Shown here piece after piece: positions 40,263 through 46,337 of a DNA stretch of 46,337 bases. The number at the start of each line of letters is the position of its first letter. The first letter of the stretch is position 1. The DNA comes from Holophagaceae bacterium. Its GTDB lineage: Bacteria > Acidobacteriota > Holophagae > Holophagales > Holophagaceae. Both the position numbers and the translations under genes were made by a program. The notes beneath the pieces are model-generated. The model saw only the letters and a list, made by a program, of their open reading frames with translations, made no database searches and was not told the origin of the DNA. The stretch covers positions 1 through 46,337 of the forward strand of contig JANYLR010000001.1 of NCBI GenBank assembly GCA_025363715.1, written 5' to 3'.

Positions 40263-41005
40263 TGGAAGCTCGCGTCATCCGCTGTTCCGGCTGCGGTGCT
40301 TCGGTGCCCGCGGATGCTCCCCAGTGCCCCTACTGCAAGGCCCAGCTGGCCACGGTGGCTTGTCCTGCCTGTTTCGCCCTGGCCGCCCTTTCCGCCACCC
40401 ACTGCCCGGGCTGCGGCGCGACCCTGGCCCCCCGGTCATCCCCGACGCCTGATGGCGCCGCCTGCCCGGCCTGCGCGAAGCCCATGGTGGCCGTCCGGGT
40501 GGGTGATCTGGAGGTAAGGGAATGCCATGCCTGCGGCGGACTCTGGCTGGATCGGGCCGTGTTCGAGCAGCTGGGGACCAGCCGGGAGCGCCAGGGGGCC
40601 GTGTTCGGCGCGCTGCCCGCGCCCACCGCACCCCCCGCGGTGGCGCTGGAGGCGGTCCAGTACCGTCCCTGTCCAGCCTGCCGCCAGCGCATGAACCGGG
40701 TGAACTACGCCAAGCGCTCCGGCGTCGTGCTCGATGTCTGCAAGGACCATGGCATCTGGTTCGACAAGGACGAGCTGCGCCGGGTGCTGGCCTTCATCGC
40801 CGGCGGCGGCCTGGACCGGGCCCGGGAGCTGGAACTCGAACAACTGAAGGAGGCCAAGCGAGCCGCCGAGGCACCCAAAGAGCTCCACCCCTCCTCCTCC
40901 TTCGAGTTTCGGCGCCAGATGAACGCCCAGGGGCACTGGCTCAGCACGGTGGGCTTGCTGGGCCTGGCCGCGGATGTGGCCTGGATGCTGTGGGACCGGG
41001 AGTGA
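40262..41005 (+). CDS. Zinc-ribbon protein with zf-TFIIB-type domains
   Basis: A 247-residue protein. The N-terminus has two zinc-ribbon pairs (CSGCGA...CPYC and CPAC...CPGCGA). Two zf-TFIIB-type domains follow: CPACAKPM...CHACGGLWLD, and CPACRQRM...VCKDHGIWFDKDELRRVL, in which a His replaces the last Cys. A charged coiled region (RELELEQLKEAKRAAEAP) and a C-terminal hydrophobic helix (VGLLGLAADVAWMLW) complete it. The ATG at 40262 shares its first base with the upstream stop; a TTG at 40259 is a less likely start. It abuts tpiA tail to tail. Confidence 0.85.
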   Translation: MEARVIRCSGCGASVPADAPQCPYCKAQLATVACPACFALAALSATHCPGCGATLAPRSSPTPDGAACPACAKPMVAVRVGDLEVRECHACGGLWLDRAVFEQLGTSRERQGAVFGALPAPTAPPAVALEAVQYRPCPACRQRMNRVNYAKRSGVVLDVCKDHGIWFDKDELRRVLAFIAGGGLDRARELELEQLKEAKRAAEAPKELHPSSSFEFRRQMNAQGHWLSTVGLLGLAADVAWMLWDRE

Positions 41006-41740
41006 TCAGCCCGCCTGCTTCACCAGCTCGGCGAACTTGCGGGGATCGAGGCTGGCCCCGCCGACCAGGCCACCGGCCACTTCAGGAAGGCCCAGCAGCT
41101 CCGGGAAGCTTTCCGGGGTGACGCTGCCGCCGTAGAGAATGGGCACCCGGTACTCGGTGCCGGCCAGGTGGCGGTTCAGCTCGCTGCGGATGAAGGCATG
41201 GGCCTCCACCACCTGGGCGGCTTCGGCGCGGCGGCCGGTGCCGATGGCCCAGACCGGCTCGTAGGCCACCCAGAGGGGGCCGGGACCGGTCTCGGCCAGG
41301 ATGGATAGCTGCTGTCCAAGCACCTCCAGGGTCTGGCCCGCGTCCCGCTGGGCCAGGGATTCGCCGATGCAGAGCAGGGGCAGCAGGTCCCACTGCCAGG
41401 CGGCCTGGATCTTCCGGGCCAGGGCCGCATCGGTCTCGCCGAAGAACTGGCGGCGCTCGCTGTGGCCCAGGATGACGCCGGAGCAGCCCGCATCCCGCAG
41501 CTGGGGCATGGAGATCTCACCGGTGAAGGCGCCCTTGGCTTCGGCATGGCCGTTCTGGCCGAAGACCTGGATGCCCTTCGGCCGGACCAGGGCACTCACC
41601 AGGTGCAGCAAGGTGTAAGGAGGAGCAATCCCAACTTCCGTTCCTCCCTCGGACGTGAAACGCCCGAGCAGATCCTCGCAGAAGGTCCGTGCCTCGTCTG
41701 AGGCGAGGTTCATCTTCCAGTTGGCGACGACATAGTGCAT
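41006..41740 (-). CDS. tpiA: Triosephosphate isomerase
   Basis: A 244-residue TIM-barrel enzyme interconverting dihydroxyacetone phosphate and glyceraldehyde 3-phosphate in glycolysis. Catalytic residues are Asn7 and Lys9 (VANWKMN), His93 (ILGHSERR) and Glu161 (VAYEPVWAIGTG). The phosphate-binding loops ILYGGSV and GGLVGGASLD are present. The gene is on the same strand as pgk but separated from it by an AraC gene and a DUF3224 gene. Its stop is directly adjacent to that of the zinc-ribbon gene. Confidence 0.98.
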   Translation of the reverse strand: MHYVVANWKMNLASDEARTFCEDLLGRFTSEGGTEVGIAPPYTLLHLVSALVRPKGIQVFGQNGHAEAKGAFTGEISMPQLRDAGCSGVILGHSERRQFFGETDAALARKIQAAWQWDLLPLLCIGESLAQRDAGQTLEVLGQQLSILAETGPGPLWVAYEPVWAIGTGRRAEAAQVVEAHAFIRSELNRHLAGTEYRVPILYGGSVTPESFPELLGLPEVAGGLVGGASLDPRKFAELVKQAG

Positions 41741-41779
41741 GGACTCTCCTGAATGATGGGGGTCTTCCGCTAGAGGCTA

Positions 41780-42598
41780 TCAGCCTTCCCTGGGACGGCC
41801 ATACCCGCTCGGTGTCCGGCCCAGAAAGGCTTTGAAGACCCGGCTGAAATGAGCCTGGTCGAAGAAGCCGAGGGAGAGGGCGAGGCCCGGAAGATCCACG
41901 GGCTGTGGCCCCTCCAGCCCCTCCAGCCGCTCCATGGCGTCATGCAGCCGGTAGCGCTGGATCACCCACTTGGGGCTCACGCCAACGTACTCGCTGAACA
42001 GCCGCTGCAGGGAGCGGAGGCTCAGGCCTGCTTCGCGGGCCACCGCCTCGGCCTGGGTGAGGGTCCGATCCTCCAGGATCCGGGCTACCAGGGACTTGGC
42101 CAATTGGGCTTTGGCGTCCCAGGGTGGCAGCCGCGCCAGGAGGAACGCTTCCAGGATCGAAACCGCCGCCACTGCATCGTCACCACAGCGGAGGACCGCG
42201 GCTTCCAATGCCCCGCCCTCTGGACCGAAGGCTGCCTCCAGGGCCAGCACCCGGTCCGTGAGGGTCCGCACCGAGGCCGTCCAGACGGGCCGGAAGCAGC
42301 CCGGATGGAACTTGACGCCATACACCCTGCCACGCCCTTCCAGGGTGCGGACGAAGCGCTTCGTATTGACGCCCGCCAGGCCCGAGCGACCAGCTTCGAC
42401 CACCAGGTAGACCGAGGGGTGGGGCAGGGTTTCCCCCGTCTGAGGTGGTTGATCTTTCAGATCCCAGGAGATGGTCCAGAACCGTTCAACCAGATGTTCG
42501 AGTGGCGCTTCCGGAAGGAACCGGCCGACCGGGGATGTGCGCCGGATGGACTCCACGCCCACCACGCCCCTCGGCTTCCACTCCACGGCCCTTGCCAC
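41780..42598 (-). CDS. AraC family transcriptional regulator
   Basis: A 272-residue regulator. The C-terminal AraC DNA-binding region (about 170-265) has two helix-turn-helix units: AEAVAREAGLSLRSLQRLF and LALSLGFFDQAHFSRVFKAF, ending in GRTPSGYGRP. The N-terminal part is of the type often labelled DUF6597 (GRFLPEAPLEHLVERFW, HPSVYLVVEAG, VYGVKFHPGCFRPV). It lies divergent from the DUF3224 gene with 96 bp between, so it may control that gene and itself. Confidence 0.9.
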   Translation of the reverse strand: MARAVEWKPRGVVGVESIRRTSPVGRFLPEAPLEHLVERFWTISWDLKDQPPQTGETLPHPSVYLVVEAGRSGLAGVNTKRFVRTLEGRGRVYGVKFHPGCFRPVWTASVRTLTDRVLALEAAFGPEGGALEAAVLRCGDDAVAAVSILEAFLLARLPPWDAKAQLAKSLVARILEDRTLTQAEAVAREAGLSLRSLQRLFSEYVGVSPKWVIQRYRLHDAMERLEGLEGPQPVDLPGLALSLGFFDQAHFSRVFKAFLGRTPSGYGRPREG

Positions 42599-42694
42599 GA
42601 TGCCTGCCCCATGAGATTGATTGTCGCGTTTCTACAATACAGGCTCCCCCGTCCGACCCATCCTTGCGTTCATCCATCATCCCGAGGAGCCATC

Positions 42695-43216
42695 ATGTCC
42701 CGACCACTCATGCACGCTCTCGGCCTGGCCCTCTGCACAGCCATGGTGCCTGCCCTGACGGCCCAGGCCCCAGCGACCACCACCCCGATTCAGAAAAAGG
42801 AAGCTCGCATGACAACACTGGCCAAGGGTTCCTTCGAAGTGACCGTAGCTCCGCTCAGTGAAGGAGCCCGCAAGGGGGTCTGGACACCGGGGCGCATGTC
42901 CATCGACAAGCGGTTCCAGGGAGACCTGGAGGGCAGCAGCCAGGGCGAGATGCTGACCGCTATGACCGAGGAGCAGGGCTCGGCGGGCTACACGGCCATC
43001 GAGCGGGTCCAGGGCTCTCTCCAAGGCCGAAAGGGCTCCTTCATCCTCCAGCACAATGCGCTGATGACGCGAGGCGTGCCGGGGCCATGGACCGTGCTGA
43101 TCGTGCCGGATTCCGGCACCGAGGGGCTGAAGGGGATCACAGGCCAGATGACCATCACGATCACGGGGAAGGAACACAGCTATGCCCTGGAGTATCTCCT
43201 GCCGGCAGCGCCGTAA
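42695..43216 (+). CDS. Secreted DUF3224 protein
   Basis: A 173-residue protein with a signal peptide (MHALGLALCTAMVPALTAQA) and a DUF3224 beta-barrel domain (about 45-173). Family stretches are KGSFEVTVAPL, GRMSIDKRFQGDLEGSSQGE, GSAGYTAIERVQGSLQGRKG, and GTEGLKGITGQMTITITGKEHSY. DUF3224 proteins are of unknown function; most are cytoplasmic, so the signal peptide is unusual. Translation could also begin at the Met of ARMTTLAKG, which would remove the signal. CGAGGAG precedes the ATG. Confidence 0.86.
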   Translation: MSRPLMHALGLALCTAMVPALTAQAPATTTPIQKKEARMTTLAKGSFEVTVAPLSEGARKGVWTPGRMSIDKRFQGDLEGSSQGEMLTAMTEEQGSAGYTAIERVQGSLQGRKGSFILQHNALMTRGVPGPWTVLIVPDSGTEGLKGITGQMTITITGKEHSYALEYLLPAAP

Positions 43217-43233
43217 CCGCGGATTGGGCCCCG

Positions 43234-44430
43234 TCAGCGCTGGAGCGCGGTGACACCCGGCAGCTCAAGGCCGCTGAGGAATTCGAGACTGGCGCCGCCG
43301 CCGGTGGAGACGTGGCCCATGCGGGCCGTGACACCCGCCTTGTTCACGGCGGCCACACTGTCACCACCGCCTACCAATACGAAGGCGCCCCGGTCGGCCG
43401 CATCGGCCAGTTCCTCGGCCATGGTGAGGGTGCCGCTGGCGAAGGGGGCCATTTCGAAGACCCCCATGGGGCCGTTCCAGAGCAGCGTGTTCGCGGCACG
43501 GATCTCCGCCGCGTAGACCGCCACGGTCTCAGGGCCGATATCCAGGGCCATGCGGTCGACGGGGATATTTTGGTCCACGGTGATGGCGCAGTCGGTGTCC
43601 TCCTTGAATTCTGCCGCGGCCACGTGGTCCAGGGGCAGCAGGAGGCGGGTGCCCTTGGCCTCGGCCTGCTTCAGCAGGTCCAGGGCCATCGCCAGCTTGT
43701 CCTCTTCGCAAAGGCTCTTGCCGATCTCGAAGCCCTGGGCCTTGAGGAAGGTGTAGCTCATGGCGCCGCCGATGAGGATGGCGTCGGCCTTGCCGAGGAA
43801 GTTCTGGATGAGCTCGATCTTGTCGCTCACTTTGGCGCCGCCGAAGATCACCACCAGGGGCTTGTCGGGGTTGTGGATGACCTTGCCTAGGGCCTTCAGC
43901 TCCTTTTCCATAAGGAAGCCCGCGGCCACACGGCCCTTGGGGAAGTCGGCGACCATGCCGCTGACCGAGGCATGGGCCCGGTGCGCAGAGCCAAAGGCAT
44001 CATTCACGTAGGTATCGGCCAGTCGCGCCAGACTGGCCGCGAACTCGGCGTTGTTCTTGGTCTCGCCCTTCTCGAAGCGAAGGTTTTCCAGCAGGAGCAC
44101 CTGGCCCGGCTGGAGGGACGCGGCCTCGGCTTCCACCGCCGGGCCGTTCACATAGCTGGCCAGGCGGCAATCGAAGCCCTGCTCGCAGAGCCAGGCGGCC
44201 ACGGGGGCGACACTGTAGGCGGCCTCGAAGCCCTTGCCCTCGGGCCGGCCCAGATGGGAGGCCAGCACCACGGAGGCGCCGCCGTCGAGCAGGCACTCCA
44301 GGGTGGGCAGGGTTTCGCGCACGCGGGTAGCGTCGGTGATCCTCCCATCCTTGAGCGGCACATTCAGATCCGCCCGCAGGAAGACGCGGTGGCCCTCTAC
44401 ATCGAGATCGCGTACCGACTGGAAGCTCAT
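43234..44430 (-). CDS. pgk: Phosphoglycerate kinase
   Basis: A 398-residue glycolytic enzyme transferring phosphate between 1,3-bisphosphoglycerate and ADP. The N-terminal substrate domain has VFLRADLNVPLKDGRI, SHLGRPEG and LLLENLRFEKGETKN. The C-terminal nucleotide domain has FGGAKVSDKIELI, LWNGPMGVFE and VLVGGGDSVAAV. Length and all motifs are normal. It is convergent with the DUF3224 gene (17 bp between stops). Confidence 0.98.
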   Translation of the reverse strand: MSFQSVRDLDVEGHRVFLRADLNVPLKDGRITDATRVRETLPTLECLLDGGASVVLASHLGRPEGKGFEAAYSVAPVAAWLCEQGFDCRLASYVNGPAVEAEAASLQPGQVLLLENLRFEKGETKNNAEFAASLARLADTYVNDAFGSAHRAHASVSGMVADFPKGRVAAGFLMEKELKALGKVIHNPDKPLVVIFGGAKVSDKIELIQNFLGKADAILIGGAMSYTFLKAQGFEIGKSLCEEDKLAMALDLLKQAEAKGTRLLLPLDHVAAAEFKEDTDCAITVDQNIPVDRMALDIGPETVAVYAAEIRAANTLLWNGPMGVFEMAPFASGTLTMAEELADAADRGAFVLVGGGDSVAAVNKAGVTARMGHVSTGGGASLEFLSGLELPGVTALQR

Positions 44431-44504
44431 GGCTGCTCCTGGCTGATTGGAAAGTTCATTCTGACGGAAGCGGGCAGGGTCGGCTATCGGGTGCCGCTAC
44501 CTGA

Positions 44505-44528
44505 AGGCCGAAGCCCGGAGCCTGATGC
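44505..44528. repeat. Weak heptamer run between pgk and methyltransferase
   Basis: Three degenerate 7-bp units (GCCGAAG, CCCGGAG, CCTGATG) resemble the larger GYCYGRR arrays in the window. The match is short and could be chance. Confidence 0.3.
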
Positions 44529-44533
44529 CTTCC

Positions 44534-45325
44534 CTACCACGCCTTCTCGAAGATACCAATCCAGCGGGGGCTATCCAGGTGGAAGGCTTCTCCCGAGTAG
44601 GTGCCCAGGACCCGGCGGAGACGGAGGCCAGCGCGAACGGCCATCTCCTGCAGTTCGCCGGGTGTGTAGAGACGCACGCTTTCCATGACATCCCGCATCT
44701 CGCCCGTGTCCCGGTGGGTGAGTACCATGCGCTTGACCAGGCGGTTGCCCTCGATGGATCGGCGGCTCTGGGCCTGGACGTCGCCTCGCTCCACGACGTC
44801 CTCGGGTTCCAGGGTCCTGGCCACCAGATCGGCGTTGAGATAGTCCATCACCAGGACGCCTTGGTGCTTCAGCCGGTTGCCCAGGTCCAGCATAAGGGCC
44901 CGGTTCTCCTCGTCCGAGAAATACCCGAAGGGGGTGAACCAGAGGCAGATGCCGTGCAGGGAGCCCTCCTTCACGGGCAGGCGCCGCATGTCTCCCCGGA
45001 GCAGCCAGGGGCGCAGCCCGCCGGGGGCCATCCCCAGCAGGGCCTTCGAAAGGTCCATGCCGAAGGTCAGGGGGTTGGTCCTCCGCAGGATTTCGAGATG
45101 CCGCCCCGTGCCGCAGGCCAGGTCGAGCACGGGGCCCTCCTTCAGCTCCGGCGCCACGCGCAGGGCCCTGGCCACGGCCACGCGGGCTTCCTCCTCATCC
45201 CGGTGGGAGTAGAGCAGGGCATAGTCTTCGTCGAACCATGCTTCGAACCACTCGATCAAGGCGCCGTCCTCTGGAGGGACTAACAGTAGCAAGCGGAAGG
45301 GCTCGACGCTCCATGGAGAAGGCAA
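44534..45325 (-). CDS. Class I SAM-dependent methyltransferase
   Basis: A 263-residue methyltransferase with a Rossmann-like SAM site. Motif I is VLDLACGTGRHLEIL (about 66-80), the acidic motif II is FGMDLSKALL, then LRGDMRRLPVKEGS and GICLWFTPFGYFSDEENRAL. The opening WFDEDYALLYSHRDEEEAR is typical of a subgroup of unknown substrate. The start is uncertain: the frame opens with a TTG at 45325, but a TTG or CTG about 11-13 codons further in is possible. No strong ribosome binding site is seen. It is divergent from rbfA. Confidence 0.85.
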   Translation of the reverse strand: MPSPWSVEPFRLLLLVPPEDGALIEWFEAWFDEDYALLYSHRDEEEARVAVARALRVAPELKEGPVLDLACGTGRHLEILRRTNPLTFGMDLSKALLGMAPGGLRPWLLRGDMRRLPVKEGSLHGICLWFTPFGYFSDEENRALMLDLGNRLKHQGVLVMDYLNADLVARTLEPEDVVERGDVQAQSRRSIEGNRLVKRMVLTHRDTGEMRDVMESVRLYTPGELQEMAVRAGLRLRRVLGTYSGEAFHLDSPRWIGIFEKAW

Positions 45326-45340
45326 AAAGGCGGGGTCGGG

Positions 45341-45346
45341 TAGAAT
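45341..45346 (+). promoter_or_regulatory. Putative -10 element for rbfA
   Basis: TAGAAT lies 20 bp before the rbfA start. No clear -35 hexamer is seen at 16-18 bp upstream, so support is modest. Confidence 0.35.
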
Positions 45347-45366
45347 GGAGCCTGCAAAGGATTCCC

Positions 45367-45765
45367 ATGCTACGCCCCGAACGCCTTGAAGATCAGGTCC
45401 ATTTCCTCCTTTCCACCCTCGTGCAGCGGGAGCTGCGGGATCCCGAGCTGGGTTTCGTGACGCTCACCGCCGTCCGCCTTTCCCCGGACCGGAGCGTAGC
45501 CAAGGTCTACTTCACCGTGCTACCCGCCAACGGCGGCGATCAGGAAGCCCAGGATGGCTTCACCCGCAAGGCCCTGGGCCGGGCGGCGGGTTTCCTTCGC
45601 AGCCAGTTGGCCACGCGCCTCAAGATGAAGCGGGTGCCCGAGCTGCGCTTCTTCCCCGATGGCACCCTGGAAGAGGGCAACCACCTGGAGACGCTGTTGT
45701 CAGAGATCGAAAAGGAGCGGGCGGCCCGGCCCGCTGATCCTGAAACCGGCGCGACGGAATCTTGA
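45367..45765 (+). CDS. rbfA: Ribosome-binding factor A
   Basis: A 132-residue KH-like protein that binds the 30S subunit and helps mature the 5' end of 16S rRNA. Family phrases are RLEDQVHFLLSTLVQRELRD, GFVTLTAVRLSPDRSVAKVY, LGRAAGFLRSQLATRLKMKR and VPELRFFPDGTLEEGNHLE. The ATG at 45367 follows AAAGGA; a longer in-frame opening over the methyltransferase start is rejected. truB begins at the base after its stop, a common order in bacteria. Confidence 0.95.
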   Translation: MLRPERLEDQVHFLLSTLVQRELRDPELGFVTLTAVRLSPDRSVAKVYFTVLPANGGDQEAQDGFTRKALGRAAGFLRSQLATRLKMKRVPELRFFPDGTLEEGNHLETLLSEIEKERAARPADPETGATES

Positions 45766-46337
45766 ATGGTCGAATCCGGCATCCACCTCGTCCACAAGGC
45801 CGTGGGCCAGAGCAGCTTTGACGTGATCCGCGGGTTCAAGCGCCGGGCCTGGGAGGCGGGCCAGAAGAAGCTGGCCCTGGGGCATGGCGGTACGCTGGAT
45901 CCCTTCGCCGAGGGCCTGCTGCTGGTGCTGGCGGGGCAGGCCACGCGGCTGATGGAGCTGCTCCATCCGCTGCCCAAGACCTACATGGCCGAGCTCGCCT
46001 GGGGCGTGGAGACGGATACTTGCGATCTGCACGGCAAGCCCGTGTCCGAAGCCAAGGCCGCGCTCCTTTCACCCGACGGGTTGGAAGCCGCCCTGGCGCC
46101 CTTCCTGGGCTGGACCGAGCAGATCCCTCCCGCCACCAGCGCCAAGAAGATTGATGGCGAGGCCGCCTACAAGAAGGCCCACCGGGGCGAAGTGGTGCTC
46201 ATGAAGCCGAGCCGTGTGTTCCTGCTGTCGGCCCGTTGGCTCGACCACGAACTGCCCCCGGACGGGCCTCGCCACAGCACCCTGGAACTGACCTGCCGGG
46301 GCGGTTACTACGTGCGCAGCCTGGCCCGGGACCTGGG
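45766..46337 (+). CDS. truB: tRNA pseudouridine-55 synthase, N-terminal part (3' end outside window)
   Basis: The open frame runs to the window edge and encodes 190 residues of TruB, which makes pseudouridine 55 in the T-loop of tRNAs. The opening is SGIHLVHKAVGQSSFDVIR, the catalytic Asp45 lies in GHGGTLDPFAEGLLLV, and later motifs include TYMAELAWGVETDTCD, QIPPATSAKKIDGEAAYKKA and RGGYYVRSLARDL. It starts one base after the rbfA stop and is surely co-transcribed. Confidence 0.96.
   Translation, partial: MVESGIHLVHKAVGQSSFDVIRGFKRRAWEAGQKKLALGHGGTLDPFAEGLLLVLAGQATRLMELLHPLPKTYMAELAWGVETDTCDLHGKPVSEAKAALLSPDGLEAALAPFLGWTEQIPPATSAKKIDGEAAYKKAHRGEVVLMKPSRVFLLSARWLDHELPPDGPRHSTLELTCRGGYYVRSLARDL

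Noticed and set aside
41849..42694. A 282-codon N-terminal extension of the DUF3224 protein
   Set aside because: It runs antisense over the AraC regulator; the ATG at 42695 has a ribosome binding site and gives a proper signal peptide.

Overview
The window is about 46 kb of GC-rich bacterial chromosome with no plasmid, phage or integrase genes. Gene content points to a Gram-negative with an outer membrane (TolB, Pal, CpoB), respiratory c-type cytochromes and Fe-S proteins, two-subunit glycyl-tRNA synthetase, bacteriohemerythrins and c-di-GMP signalling. Taken together this resembles Acidobacteriota of the Holophaga/Geothrix type. That assignment is inference from gene content and composition; no 16S gene is present.

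Layout. 1-2.1 kb: the end of a hybrid histidine kinase, two paralogous bacteriohemerythrins and a stand-alone receiver. 2.2-4 kb: small genes (YciI-like, dodecin, RDD membrane protein, GNAT acetyltransferase). 4-8.7 kb: glyQ-glyS and guaA. 8.8-11.9 kb: an unidentified helical protein, a palindrome-rich spacer, an HD-GYP response regulator and an aldo/keto reductase. 12.3-16.9 kb (minus): a tightly coupled set of DUF2339 membrane protein, tetraheme cytochrome, four-cluster Fe-S protein and NrfD-type quinol subunit, ending in a terminator. 17.2-24.6 kb: a secreted histidine phosphatase facing a minus-strand array of aminotransferase, DUF4178 protein, an overlapping 59-residue protein, DUF350 protein, membrane-anchored spermidine-synthase-like enzyme and Tat-exported FAD oxidase. 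This array is the best candidate for a poorly described system: synthesis and oxidation of a polyamine-like compound at the cell envelope. 24.8-31.3 kb: elbB, a HEAT-like protein, a Rossmann/DUF2520-miaE pair, a TetR regulator, an M61 peptidase and a glycosyltransferase. 31.4-36.5 kb: rnhB, a Nudix gene, tolB, pal, cpoB and a GHMP kinase. 36.4-46.3 kb: mutY, tRNA-Leu(GAG) with secG, aroF, a lipoprotein, a zinc-ribbon protein, tpiA, an AraC regulator, a DUF3224 protein, pgk, a methyltransferase, rbfA and the start of truB.

The intergenic DNA is unusually structured. There are at least six long hairpin elements built from short purine-rich words (CACGGAG, CACAGATT, CGCAGAT, CACAGAG, CGCGGA, ACGAAGAC). 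There are several 7-bp tandem arrays of the form GYCYGRR, a cluster of perfect palindromes, one ~270-bp element with perfect 17-bp terminal inverted repeats and no transposase, and a short duplicated tail of elbB. Many neighbouring genes overlap by ATGA or GTGA, so translational coupling is common.
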